Part shown: positions 49,119 through 57,505 of the stretch, piece after piece
Layout of the letters: every line of letters begins with the position of its first letter
How positions within the stretch are numbered: position 1 is the first letter of the stretch
NCBI RefSeq assembly: GCF_014635245.1
Contig: NZ_BMCP01000001.1
Coordinates: 868,001 to 932,000 of the forward strand
Source of the DNA: Agaricicola taiwanensis
Lineage (GTDB): Bacteria > Pseudomonadota > Alphaproteobacteria > Rhizobiales > Methylopilaceae
Direction of reading: 5' to 3'
DNA length: 64,000 bases
Notes under the pieces: generated by a model
Seen by the model: only the letters and a program-made list of their open reading frames with translations
Told to the model about the DNA's origin: nothing
Database searches by the model: none
Position numbers and translations under genes: made by a program

Positions 49119-49886
49119 ATGAGCCAGGCTGATCGGATACGTCAAACCGCTATCGAGAAGTATATTCTGCCCGCCCGCGCGGCCGGGCAAACAGATGTCA
49201 TAATTCGTGCCGGCGATCTCCACAGTGAGGTGGGGCTCACGAACGCCATGCCTGCCATCTGCAGCGTACTGCGCGGGGGCAGGTTTGAACAATTGGCAGG
49301 CGTGAGAAGGGCTGACGTCGCCGGTCCGGTCAACGGGGCAAACGTATATTTTCGATTTGACCTCATCCAGCGAAGCGATGCGTCTGGTCCACTGCTTTCC
49401 CAGCCTCCCGTACCTGCGTCTCGAACCGCGACACGACCCGCTACGGCAGGGCACGACGGCTTGGACCTGAGCGATGCGCTCGTGCTGGTGTCGTGCGTAA
49501 AAAGCAAGCTGTCCCGGACTGCTCCGGCCCGGGAGCTTTACTGTTCCGCCTGGTTTGCCAAAGTGCGGCGCCTGATCGAATCTCAGAATGCCCATTGGTT
49601 CATCCTGTCCGCCTTGCATGGCCTCGTGAAACCAGACAGGAACATCGCTCCCTATGAGGAGACATTGAACAAGTTTGGCGTTGCAGATCGCCGGAAGTGG
49701 GCCGCACACGTTTACGAGGCCCTTGAGCCTGAACTTGGCGCTTACCCGCGCGTCGTATTTTTCGCCGGTCTCAGGTATCGCGAGTTTCTTATCGGGCCAG
49801 TTCTAAGCACCGGTCGACAAGTCGATGTCCCCATGGAAGGGCTGGCCCAGGGAGAGCAACTCTCTTGGCTTGGTAATCATCAATGA
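49119..49886 (+). CDS. DUF6884-like protein with N-terminal DNA-binding-like domain
   Basis: 255 residues from ATG 49119 (a TTG at 49098 is in frame but unlikely). The N-terminal ~65 residues (IRQTAIEKYILPARAAGQTD and VIIRAGDLHSEVGL) resemble a small DNA-binding or effector-associated domain. A Pro/Thr-rich linker follows. The C-terminal domain (from about 118) has LVLVSCVKSKLSRTAPAREL and WFILSALHGLVKPDRNIAPY, which I recognise as DUF6884-like, a domain common in phage and defence-associated proteins. No catalytic function is established. The ATG of the next gene overlaps the stop by four bases, forming a two-gene operon. Confidence 0.7.
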   Translation: MSQADRIRQTAIEKYILPARAAGQTDVIIRAGDLHSEVGLTNAMPAICSVLRGGRFEQLAGVRRADVAGPVNGANVYFRFDLIQRSDASGPLLSQPPVPASRTATRPATAGHDGLDLSDALVLVSCVKSKLSRTAPARELYCSAWFAKVRRLIESQNAHWFILSALHGLVKPDRNIAPYEETLNKFGVADRRKWAAHVYEALEPELGAYPRVVFFAGLRYREFLIGPVLSTGRQVDVPMEGLAQGEQLSWLGNHQ

Positions 49887-50599
49887 GCCGATTGGAGGAT
49901 TTAACCCGGCTTTACAGTCTGCTCGGCCGATTGGAGACCGCCGGCGGGAAACGGACGCTGAACGGCCTTGGAACAACGCGAGACTGGCCGCGCCGCGGAG
50001 TCTACTTCTTCTTTGAATCTGGCGAAGAAAGATCCGAAAGTGGAACGGGACCACGTTTGGTTCGGATCGGAACCCATGCTCTGGGAGCCGGCGCCCAATC
50101 GACCCTGCGCCAACGTTTGCGGCAGCATGGCGGTCGTTCTGCCGGAGGGGGCAATCACCGCGGTTCGATCTTCCGTCTTCTTGTCGGCGAGGCACTTTTG
50201 ACCCGGGATGCATGTCCATCCTGTCTGTCCTGGGGGGTCAAAGGCGATATCGGTAAGGCCGCAGCGTTGCTGGCCAGAAGCCGGATCGAGCTATCAGCGT
50301 TGGAAGCGCCCGTTGAAATCGCCGTTAGCACCTATCTGAGGGCGATGCCTTTCCTCTGGCTCTCTGTTGATGACGATCCGGGGCCTGACAGCTTGCGGGG
50401 CGTCATCGAGCGCAATTCGATAGCGCTGCTCAGCAATTTTAATCGACCGCCACTGGACCCGCCGTCGGACGACTGGCTCGGCCGCCTGTCCGGCAGGGAG
50501 AAGGTGCGCCGATCCGGCCTGTGGAATCAGCGCCATGTTGACGAGGACTATGACCCTGCCTTTCTCGATGTCCTTGAGGATGTGATTTCCCGCGCATGA
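49883..50599 (+). CDS. GIY-YIG-like nuclease domain protein
   Basis: 238 residues. The central region RRGVYFFFESGEERSESGTG, then LVRIGTHALG and STLRQRLRQHGG, fits a degenerate GIY-YIG core: GVY for GIY, RIG for YIG and an Arg helix (LRQRL). The C-terminal ~110 residues are unrecognised and include EAPVEIAVSTYLRAMPFLWL. Likely a DNA-cutting or DNA-binding partner of the DUF6884-like protein, translated by coupling (ATGA). A defence role is inferred from the mobile-element context, not shown. It overlaps the convergent gene at 50548 by 52 bases. Confidence 0.65.
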   Translation: MSRLEDLTRLYSLLGRLETAGGKRTLNGLGTTRDWPRRGVYFFFESGEERSESGTGPRLVRIGTHALGAGAQSTLRQRLRQHGGRSAGGGNHRGSIFRLLVGEALLTRDACPSCLSWGVKGDIGKAAALLARSRIELSALEAPVEIAVSTYLRAMPFLWLSVDDDPGPDSLRGVIERNSIALLSNFNRPPLDPPSDDWLGRLSGREKVRRSGLWNQRHVDEDYDPAFLDVLEDVISRA

Positions 50600-50865
50600 T
50601 TGCCAGCCGTTCGCTCTTTGCGCGCAGGGCTTGGGAAAAACGAGGCAGGCAGTTCTCCCCGTACGACCCGAAGTGCCGTGATGACCGCTTCTTCCAGATC
50701 GCCTGAGAACGATGATCGGCCCACGACGTCGTTTATGAGCCACTCCGCAAGCTCACTGTCGATGCTGATTGTCACTTTGTGCTGACGTTGTAGGTAGGCC
50801 TTCATGTCGCCGGGCCAGAGAGCCTTGCGTCTTGCCGAATGGGTCTTCCAGCGGTGATAGCCCAT
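50548..50865 (-). CDS. small hypothetical protein
   Basis: 105 residues from ATG 50865 (AAAGGA seven bases upstream). Basic N-terminus (MGYHRWKTHSARRKALWPGD) followed by TISIDSELAEWLINDVVG, a segment resembling ribbon-helix-helix or antitoxin-like sequences, and a basic C-terminus. Its 3' end overlaps the GIY-YIG-like gene by 52 bases, so one of the two ends may be wrong. No function recognised. Confidence 0.4.
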   Translation of the reverse strand: MGYHRWKTHSARRKALWPGDMKAYLQRQHKVTISIDSELAEWLINDVVGRSSFSGDLEEAVITALRVVRGELPASFFPSPARKERTAGNHAREITSSRTSRKAGS

Positions 50866-51012
50866 GACCAATCCTTTCTCTGTCATCCGGTTAGATTTGC
50901 GTTCGCGTTAGCAACCGCGGTGACCTTGGGGCCGCGTGTGACCGCCTCTGTGGCGGGTTTCCTCAAACATTGACGCTGAGTTCTGGCCGGGCGCGCCGTC
51001 TGGTCAAACCCC

Positions 51013-51029
51013 GCCCGCACCACTCCCGC
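51013..51029 (+). repeat. 17-bp repeat, copy 1
   Basis: GCCCGCACCACTCCCGC is repeated exactly at 55850-55866. The 3' half of this copy forms a hairpin (TCCCGCC / GGCGGGA, 51024-51044). It lies upstream of ardC; the second copy is upstream of the gene at 55979. Confidence 0.55.
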
Positions 51030-51131
51030 CCTCAAGAGGCGGGACCGTGTTAGGGCCTGACCCGCCGGCTTAATCCCCCGGCCTTCCTTGCCCGCGTCTT
51101 GAGGAAAACCCCGACGCAAAGGAGCAAGGTC

Positions 51132-52046
51132 ATGTCGGCCAACAACGAAACCCCGCGGCAGGATGTCTACAGCCGCATCACCAACCAGATCATCGAAGCC
51201 CTTGAGCAGGGCGTGAAACCCTGGACCCAGCCTTGGAACGCCGCCCATGCTGCCGGTCATGTCTCCCGGCCTCTGCGCCACAACGGCCTGCCCTATGCGG
51301 GCATCAACGTCCTGACGCTCTGGGCGTCGGCAATGACGGCGCACTATGCGGCGCCTATCTGGATGACCTTCAAGCAGGCCATCGAACTGGGTGGCCATGT
51401 CCGCAAGGGCGAGAAGGGCTCGCCCGTCGTCTACGCCGACACGATGCGCCGGACCGAGGCCGACGAGGCCACCGGTGACGAAACTGAGCGCGCCATCCCG
51501 TTCCTGAAGGCCTACACGGTCTTCAACGTCGAGCAGATCGAAGGGCTGCCGGAGCATTTCCACGCGCTGGCACACGCCAGCCGCAATCCCGACTAGCGGA
51601 TTTCCGAGGCCGAGGCCTTCTTCGGAGCCACCCGCGCCGATATCCGACACGGCGGCGACTGTGCCTACTACAGCCCTGCGCTGGATTACATCCAGATGCC
51701 GCCCTTCGAGGCCTTCCGCGACGCGCAGGCCTACTACGCGACGCTGGCCCATGAAGCGACCCACTGGACGCGCCATGCGACCCGGCTGGACCGGGACTTC
51801 GGGCGCAAGCGCTTCGGCGATGACGGCTATGCCCGCGAAGAGCTCGTGGCCGAGCTGGGCGCGGCCTTCCTGTGCGCGGACCTTGGGCTGTGGCTGGAGG
51901 ACCGGGCCGACCATGCCGCCTATATCGGCCACTGGCTGTCTGTCCTTAAGGAAGACAAGCGGGCCGTCTTCGCTGCTGCGGCTCACGCGCAGCGTGCCGC
52001 CGACTATCTCGGGCGATACAGTCGCCCGGTGGAGGCCGCCGCGTGA
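51132..52046 (+). pseudogene. ardC-like antirestriction gene interrupted by an in-frame amber stop
   Basis: The frame from ATG 51132 (AAAGGAG upstream) encodes the ArdC-type N-terminal ssDNA-binding domain (QDVYSRITNQIIEALEQGVK and PLRHNGLPYAGINVL). A TAG at 51594-51596 follows ASRNPD, and the same frame continues at once with RISEAEAFFGATRADIRHGG and the zincin metalloprotease domain (LAHEATHWTRH, HExxH) to 52046. The stop is probably a GAG-to-TAG change. As a whole protein it would be ~304 residues, the normal size. ArdC proteins protect incoming plasmid DNA from restriction. The separate C-terminal part has no ribosome site. Confidence 0.8.
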
Positions 52047-52107
52047 GCGGGGGCCTTTCTCTCCTGAAGCGAAATGGGTCGTCATCGGAGGTGATCCTTC
52101 TCGCACG

Positions 52108-52800
52108 CTATTGCGGGAGCGAGCCGGTCGGCCCGGACCATTCGTCCTCCGCCCGCATTGAAAGCCCCTTCCGGGCATCGGCCAGGCCGTCCATGTACTT
52201 GTCGCAAAAGGTCAGGCGATCGACGATGGCGTGAGCCCGGCGCTCGCCCATGACCTCAGCGATGTCAAAGCGCTGGCCGAGATATTCGAGGACCACGTAC
52301 CAGGAATCACCGTAGTAGCGCGTCACCCGGGCACCGGGTTTAGTCCGGGTCAGGAAGTCAATTTCGTCTTTTTCCGCCCGCGCCCTATCGTGGGAGATCA
52401 ACACGAAACGATGATCATGGGCGCGGTCGAACCGCAGCCATTCCGGTTCGGGCTCCCAGTACGGTGCCTTTTGAACCCTCTGTAGGAAAATACAGTCATC
52501 GGTAAACTTGATGTTCGCTGTGACCTGCCCGATCAGGCGCAGCTTCTTCTGCACGAACGGGCGGCCGCACAGTCCACCGAGAAAGAGCGCGACTGCCGGG
52601 ACGGTGACGTCCATCGAAGCATAGCTGATCCAGCCCGCGAGGCCGAAAGCGGCAATCGCGAGCCAGCTTGTGACTTCATCGGCGCTTTGCGCATCGTACG
52701 GCCGGAGGTGACGCATGGCGACCGCGATGGTCGTGCGTCCGCCCTCGGCAGAGACCTCGGTCTTCGGTTCACCATCGAATACTTTTGCCAGCGCGTTCAT
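52108..52800 (-). CDS. hypothetical membrane protein of the mobile element
   Basis: 230 residues from ATG 52800. Two adjacent hydrophobic helices (WLAIAAFGLAGWISYASMDV and TVPAVALFLGGLCG, about residues 48-85) anchor it, followed by a soluble C-terminal domain with KFTDDCIFLQRVQKAPYWEP and HDHRFVLISHDRARAEKDEI. No family recognised. An upstream region with two CGAGGA repeats 11 bp apart is shared with two other genes of the element, implying co-regulation. Confidence 0.6.
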   Translation of the reverse strand: MNALAKVFDGEPKTEVSAEGGRTTIAVAMRHLRPYDAQSADEVTSWLAIAAFGLAGWISYASMDVTVPAVALFLGGLCGRPFVQKKLRLIGQVTANIKFTDDCIFLQRVQKAPYWEPEPEWLRFDRAHDHRFVLISHDRARAEKDEIDFLTRTKPGARVTRYYGDSWYVVLEYLGQRFDIAEVMGERRAHAIVDRLTFCDKYMDGLADARKGLSMRAEDEWSGPTGSLPQ

Positions 52801-52873
52801 GGCGATCTCCCTGCGGTAGCGCCTTGTTCGGCGCGGCCCTGCGTGAGAATGTGCCACTCGGAGCAGCGCTTTA

Positions 52874-52890
52874 TCCTCGCGCTTTCCTCG
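52874..52890 (-). promoter_or_regulatory. tandem CGAGGA motif, copy 1
   Basis: On the minus strand CGAGGA occurs twice, 11 bp apart (52885 and 52874), 74 bases upstream of the ATG at 52800. The surrounding AAACGAGGAAAGCGCGAGGA is almost the same as at 58680-58699. Confidence 0.5.
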
Positions 52891-52894
52891 TTTG

Positions 52895-53770
52895 ATGGAC
52901 CGGATCATGGAGTATTCGGACGATATACTGTCAAGAATTCAGGCGGCGCTGATCGACTTTCACGCCGCCACGCATACCAATGGCCGCAAGCGGACTTGGT
53001 CTGTGATTGCGAGAGAGCTGTACAATTCTGCGATCGACTCGCTCGACTCTGATGATGACGGCCAATCTGGCGATCCTTACAAAGCGCTTGCCGAGGCTTT
53101 GCGGCGTTTCGCGGCAGGATCACAAACGCCAAGTAAGGAGCGCCTTGATGCGCTCTGCTCCTATTTGAAATCCAAATCTTTTCTCACCGACGCTGACCTC
53201 CGGCCTGCTGAGGTCGGTAGTCCCTTGGTTCACGCTCTGACAGCCTTCTTTGGCGGGGACGAGGAGAGAAACGCGCTGGCTGTCGTGGCCGGGCGCTTTG
53301 CGGCGAGCCGCAAGCTACCCTCCGGCCGGACGGAGCTGTCCGTCGTGACCGTCCGCAACGCCGGTGTCCGTGTTCCGATTGTTGAGGACAAGCTTTACAG
53401 CCTGCCCGCCGCTCCACAGTCGGTGACGCGCGACGCGCTCGCCCGTGTCTTAAAGAGGTTGGGCGGCAGTGAGCAGCGCTATGATGGCTGGCTCTTCCAC
53501 AAGAAGGGGCAGACGTGCCTTGTCGTGCAGGACAGTTTGCGCGGCGAGCCAGCAATCTACACGGTCCTCGACCGCAAGGTCGCCGCAGGCGACATTCCGG
53601 CTGTCATCCTCCTGGTTAAGTCGCGGGATTTCGGCGCGCCCGCGCCGGGATACGAGAAGGGGAGGATGAGCCTCGTCCCGGATGACGCGAGCACGCGGGA
53701 AATGGCCTTCTCGAAGATCAAAGAACGGATTTGGGAGTACCGGCAGGAGGGCGATCCCGATGCCCAGTGA
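52895..53770 (+). CDS. unrecognised protein, first gene of a two-gene cargo unit
   Basis: 291 residues from ATG 52895 (a TTG is immediately before). An N-terminal helical segment (SDDILSRIQAALIDFHAATH) is followed by a Lys/Arg/Trp-containing stretch (NGRKRTWSVIARELYNSAID) that may bind DNA. A middle region has GRTELSVVTVRNAGVRVPIV and a C-terminal region YDGWLFHKKGQTCLVVQDSL. No known family seen. Its stop lies 11 bases inside the ankyrin gene. The pair is inserted between minus-strand conjugation-type genes, so it is probably cargo. Confidence 0.6.
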   Translation: MDRIMEYSDDILSRIQAALIDFHAATHTNGRKRTWSVIARELYNSAIDSLDSDDDGQSGDPYKALAEALRRFAAGSQTPSKERLDALCSYLKSKSFLTDADLRPAEVGSPLVHALTAFFGGDEERNALAVVAGRFAASRKLPSGRTELSVVTVRNAGVRVPIVEDKLYSLPAAPQSVTRDALARVLKRLGGSEQRYDGWLFHKKGQTCLVVQDSLRGEPAIYTVLDRKVAAGDIPAVILLVKSRDFGAPAPGYEKGRMSLVPDDASTREMAFSKIKERIWEYRQEGDPDAQ

Positions 53771-54152
53771 GCCAATCCAACCAAATGAACGCGAACGGCA
53801 GCGGCTGCATGCGGCATTCCTCGAAGCGGTTAATATCGGCGACATAGCCGCTGTCCGCCAAGCGCTCGGCAACGGCGCAATTGACATCAACTACGCCGAA
53901 CCCGGGACCGGACTTACGGCCTTGCACATTGCGGCGGGACGCAACGCTGTTGCTGTCCTGCGCCTTCTTATTGGGACCGGAAGCTGCGACCTTCGCGTCA
54001 AGGATGCTCAAGGGCGGACGGCGGCGGCGATCGCCGTCACCGTTGCACGCAATCCCGTCGTCGGGCGCTATCTCGCCGACCTGCAGCATGGGACCGGGAT
54101 AGCAGCAGCCCCGCAACGACGCCGGCCGGGCGAGCAGACCGACTTAGGGTGA
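53760..54152 (+). CDS. ankyrin-repeat protein, second gene of the unit
   Basis: 130 residues from ATG 53760, which overlaps the preceding stop by 11 bases. Two to three ankyrin repeats: AFLEAVNIGDIAAVRQALGN, then TGLTALHIAAGRNAVAVLRL and DAQGRTAAAIAVTVARNPVV. Ankyrin proteins mediate protein-protein contacts. Co-translation suggests it binds the upstream protein, as an antitoxin, inhibitor or scaffold might. This is an inference. The 3' end overlaps the convergent coupling-protein gene by nine bases. Confidence 0.7.
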   Translation: MPSEPIQPNERERQRLHAAFLEAVNIGDIAAVRQALGNGAIDINYAEPGTGLTALHIAAGRNAVAVLRLLIGTGSCDLRVKDAQGRTAAAIAVTVARNPVVGRYLADLQHGTGIAAAPQRRRPGEQTDLG

Positions 54153-55676
54153 TGCGTACTTTCCGGCGAAAGCCCCGTGAACCGGGCTGCTTTGGTCGAA
54201 ATACTCCACCCGCTGCAGCATCAGCGGATTGTAGCCTGCCCATAACACCAGTTGGCGCTTCAGCCGGTCATCGCGCGAGAACTGGCGGCTGACTTCATCC
54301 GGCGTGAGCAGGTCATATTGCTCCAGCGACTCTGACCGGCCCGTGATGCCGGACGCTCTCTGATCGGTCGCAGCATCGCCCTCGCGCATGACCTTCACCA
54401 CGGTTTTGCCGAGGCGCTTGGAAATGTACTCGGTCGTCAGCAGGTCATTGTTACCGAAGAACTGCAGGATACCGGCATTGCCCGCAAACGTTTCCCAGCG
54501 CTCTTTGTAAAGCGCCTTGCCCTGACCCCAGTCCTGCAGGATCACCCAGAGCTTCACCCCGAAGGATGCGATCTGACCGGCCGCATCCTCAAGCTGTTTC
54601 ATATGCCCCAGGACAGGGAATTCATCGAGACAAGCGAGGACCGGGACGGCAGGCTTTGCCTTCTCCCGCTCCATCGCATCGAGCAGCAGGTTGATGAACA
54701 GGCGCAGCCACCTGTTGCACTGTCTCATGCGGTTAGCCGGTAAACACAGATAGATGGTCATGCCGCGCGGCGCCGTTTTCAACTCCCGCAGGTCAAAGTC
54801 GTGACCCTCAAGAACGCGGGCCATCGCACCGTAATCCAGTAGCTGCGCATGACGCCGCGCATTTGATAGAACATTGCCGCGTTCGTTCGCAGGCTTCTCG
54901 TAGAAACCGCGCGCGGCTTTCTCGATAGCCTTTCCGACATAGGCTGTGGGGGCGCTGCGCTTAAGCCGTGTTGCGTTCGTCAGCATGGCCAGTTCAAGGG
55001 CGTAAGCATCGCCTTCATCATCGGCCGGGACCAGCACCTCTCCCAGGAGGTCGCCCAGCGTTATGAGATGGCGGTGGCCTTCAAAATGAGGATCAGTGGC
55101 AATGTGCAGCAGCAGTCCTTCGATCAGGTTCTGCGCGCTTTCATCCCAATGCGGGTCCTTTCCGGCGCCAATCACCAACGCATCGGAAATCAGGCGCGTG
55201 TCCTCGATCATCGTGTCACTAGCGGTGTCGAGCAAAGTCAGGGGATTGTAGCGCACGCGGTAGGGCTTGAGGCGCTCGGGAGTAATGTTGAACGGGTCAA
55301 GGACGCAGACCTTCTGGTCTAGCGCCGCACGCCGCTCCGCCGTAATCGCCGCGAGTTCGCCCTTGGGATCAAGGGCAAGCACGCTCCCCCGATAGAACAG
55401 GAGGTTGCTGACGAGCGTGACCGATTTGCCGGTGCGCGACCCCGCCACCGTCATGACGTGGCGATTGTCATCAATGCCGATGAGGCGGTCCCCCAGCGCC
55501 CCGACAAGAATTTTGCGCCCGGGATTCGCGGTATCATACGCGAGGGGACGGCTGCTTCGGATATTCTCCAGCGGCTCCCAGCGCGATTGAGGTACAGCCT
55601 GCTGATCAAGGAAGCGGGTCGTTACGCCCCGCGCAACATCGCTCATAAACTCTTTGCTGAAGGCGCTCACGGCCAT
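54144..55676 (-). CDS. type IV coupling protein (TraG/VirD4-like) without membrane helices
   Basis: 510 residues. Walker A TVAGSRTGKSVTLV (about residue 80), Walker B VLACLDEFPVLGHM, and the RecA-like motor fold with DPKGELAAIT typical of VirD4 family ATPases. Ordinary VirD4 proteins (600-700 residues) begin with two membrane helices that dock at the secretion channel; this one starts directly with a soluble region and lacks them. It would couple the relaxosome to a type IV channel encoded elsewhere or by a helper. It starts 51 bases downstream of a tandem CGAGGA motif. Confidence 0.85.
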   Translation of the reverse strand: MAVSAFSKEFMSDVARGVTTRFLDQQAVPQSRWEPLENIRSSRPLAYDTANPGRKILVGALGDRLIGIDDNRHVMTVAGSRTGKSVTLVSNLLFYRGSVLALDPKGELAAITAERRAALDQKVCVLDPFNITPERLKPYRVRYNPLTLLDTASDTMIEDTRLISDALVIGAGKDPHWDESAQNLIEGLLLHIATDPHFEGHRHLITLGDLLGEVLVPADDEGDAYALELAMLTNATRLKRSAPTAYVGKAIEKAARGFYEKPANERGNVLSNARRHAQLLDYGAMARVLEGHDFDLRELKTAPRGMTIYLCLPANRMRQCNRWLRLFINLLLDAMEREKAKPAVPVLACLDEFPVLGHMKQLEDAAGQIASFGVKLWVILQDWGQGKALYKERWETFAGNAGILQFFGNNDLLTTEYISKRLGKTVVKVMREGDAATDQRASGITGRSESLEQYDLLTPDEVSRQFSRDDRLKRQLVLWAGYNPLMLQRVEYFDQSSPVHGAFAGKYASP

Positions 55677-55726
55677 CTCCTGATCGAACTTTTGTTCGTC
55701 AATCTGGAGCGCTCAGGAACGCGTTT

Positions 55727-55743
55727 TCCTCGTGGCTTCCTCG
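55727..55743 (-). promoter_or_regulatory. tandem CGAGGA motif, copy 2
   Basis: On the minus strand CGAGGA occurs at 55738 and 55727, 11 bp apart, 51 bases upstream of the coupling-protein ATG. Confidence 0.45.
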
Positions 55744-55849
55744 CGCACAGGCACGGCGCACTGCCTACGGCTGGCTTTCTCTTCGTCCGTCACGCGCCCT
55801 CGGTTCATTGCCGCGAACCTGCCGGTCGTCGCCTTGCCGTCAATGACCG

Positions 55850-55866
55850 GCCCGCACCACTCCCGC
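55850..55866 (+). repeat. 17-bp repeat, copy 2
   Basis: Exact copy of the sequence at 51013-51029, 113 bases upstream of the gene at 55979. Confidence 0.5.
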
Positions 55867-55978
55867 GCATCTTAGATTGATGCGGCGGACCGAGTTGGTC
55901 ATGACGGCGGCGGCTGATGCCGACCGGCCTTTCGTTCGCGTCCCTCGGGACACGCAACAACGAACGGAAGGAACTCCC

Positions 55979-56344
55979 ATGGGCCTGGATATGTACGCCT
56001 ACGCCATCCCCGAAACCCCGGCTGCGCCGGTCGATTTCGATACTGATGCGCACAATGAACTGCACTACTGGCGCAAGCACCCGAACCTGCATGGTTGGAT
56101 GGAAGCGCTCTACCGCCAGAAGGGCGGCAAGGATGACGTCTTCAACTGCGTCAACCTGCAGCTCACTTCCGAAGACCTCGACCGGCTCGAAGCCGATATC
56201 CGCGGCCGCAACCTGCCGCCGACATCCGGCTTTTTCTTCGGAGCCTCCGACGGCACCGAGCGCGCAGACGATCTGGCCTTTGTGAAGAAGGCGCGGGACG
56301 CCCTCGCTGACGGCATGACTGTCTTTTACACCTCGTGGTGGTAA
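55979..56344 (+). CDS. plasmid-type conserved hypothetical protein
   Basis: 121 residues from ATG 55979 with GGAAGGAAC upstream. It begins MGLDMYAYAIPETPAAPVDF and has HYWRKHPNLHGWMEALYRQK and TSGFFFGASDGTERADDLAF, ending TVFYTSWW. I recognise this as a small conserved protein common on alphaproteobacterial plasmids and islands, sometimes mislabelled in databases. Biochemical role unknown. Confidence 0.7.
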   Translation: MGLDMYAYAIPETPAAPVDFDTDAHNELHYWRKHPNLHGWMEALYRQKGGKDDVFNCVNLQLTSEDLDRLEADIRGRNLPPTSGFFFGASDGTERADDLAFVKKARDALADGMTVFYTSWW

Positions 56345-57009
56345 GGCGTTCCGCGGCGGCCCGGGGGCCGCCGCGGTTCTGGTTTTTGGCGGCGCTCGCG
56401 GTGGCAATGCCCAGCAGCGCGGTGATGGTTCCTATCTGTTGCGAGAGGTACGGGTCCGGTCTCACGCCAGGGCACGAATCACCGCTATCTGGCAGCGGGC
56501 GCACCTGACTATGGCGTTTGTCATTTTCGATTGTGGGGCTGCGCAGCCTTTCCTTCGGCGGTGGAGCGGGGGGCATCTCACGGCACGTAGGATCTTTGCA
56601 CCGCCGGTGGGTATCAGGCGGGGAAGGGTGTCCTTTGCCCCCTATGTTCATCAGTACGGCGTTGAGGCTCCAGACGTCTTGCCGCATTCATAGCCTGACG
56701 GCGTTCTTGGCGGATGGGCTGCTTTCTGCATGGGCGTGCCTTGCCGGATTGATGTTGCGCCTGACGCCCCGCTCATTCGCTGAGAAGGGATTTTCCTCGA
56801 CAATAACCGCCACAGTCCTGATCGGGCGCGCCGCCGGTTCAAGGCCAAGCCCCTGCGGGGTGGCACGGGGGTATCCCCAACTTTCGCTCGCTGCGCTCCC
56901 TGCAAGCCGGGTGATTCCCCACCCCCGCACCAGCCATGAACCGCCCGCTTTTCCGCCCGCTCCTGAATGAGGCGTGTCGAGGAAAACCCATAGCGAAAGG
57001 AGCTACATC
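56345..57009. other. 665-bp intergenic region with hairpins
   Basis: No supported gene. It contains short hairpins (CCCC-TGC-GGGG about 56856 and GGGG-GTAT-CCCC about 56871) and, at its right end, a leader GAGGAAAACCC (56979-56989) with GCGAAAGGAGC, shared with the ardC leader (GAGGAAAACCC at 51101). Confidence 0.5.
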
Positions 57010-57264
57010 ATGACACGCAACACCAACCTGACCCGCAAGCCCGCCCGTGAATTCACGCCCCCGGCCTATATCGCCTGGCACGTCGATGAGAAGGGCACCA
57101 AGAAGTACTGGACCCGCATCGGCGCCGCCTGGCGGCATCAGAAGGGCGAAGGCCTGACCCTCCAGCTCGACCTGGTCCCGGTCACCGGCGGCCGCATCGT
57201 CCTCCGCGTCCCGAAGGTCGATGACGCCTCTCCCGAAACCACCCACGAGGAGGTGGGCGCGTAA
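57010..57264 (+). CDS. small plasmid-type hypothetical protein
   Basis: 84 residues with a GAAAGGAGC ribosome site. It contains PPAYIAWHVDEKGTKKYWTR and GEGLTLQLDLVPVTGGRIVL, a small beta-rich domain found in many proteobacterial plasmid genes. It opens a three-gene plus-strand run ending at a strong terminator. Function unknown. Confidence 0.7.
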   Translation: MTRNTNLTRKPAREFTPPAYIAWHVDEKGTKKYWTRIGAAWRHQKGEGLTLQLDLVPVTGGRIVLRVPKVDDASPETTHEEVGA

Positions 57265-57295
57265 GCGCCCCCTCCCACCTGAAAGGAGACACGCC

Positions 57296-57505
57296 ATGAC
57301 ACCCATGCGCCGTATCGAAGCCGCCCGCGCCGCGCTCGCCCGCGCGGCCTGGACGAGAGGGACCTCGCCCGCCTACGCCGAGGACCAAGTCATCGACCTG
57401 CTGGTCGATATCCGTCACCTCTGCGACGCCGCCGGGCTGGATTACACCCGCTGCAACTATCTGGCCCGCGGCCACTACCACCACGAAACCGGGGGCGCGT
57501 CATGA
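57296..57505 (+). CDS. small hypothetical protein
   Basis: 69 residues with GAAAGGAG upstream. Helical (RIEAARAALARAAWTRGTSP; VIDLLVDIRHLCDAAGLDYT). Overlaps the next gene by four bases. Plasmid-type, function unknown. Confidence 0.6.
   Translation: MTPMRRIEAARAALARAAWTRGTSPAYAEDQVIDLLVDIRHLCDAAGLDYTRCNYLARGHYHHETGGAS

Larger units (their letters stand above)
55677..55978. other. 302-bp divergent intergenic region
   Basis: It lies between the coupling-protein start and the plus-strand gene at 55979. It contains the tandem CGAGGA motif (55727-55743) and the second copy of the 17-bp repeat (55850-55866). No gene is seen. Confidence 0.5.

Noticed and set aside
52930-52940. Second copy of GTCAAGAATTC, half of the palindrome at 49071
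   Set aside because: It is inside a coding frame and lacks the inverted half, so chance is likely.
55979-56344. Phosphoglycerate kinase label for this protein
   Set aside because: The 121-residue sequence has no kinase motif; the name seen in some databases is a misannotation.
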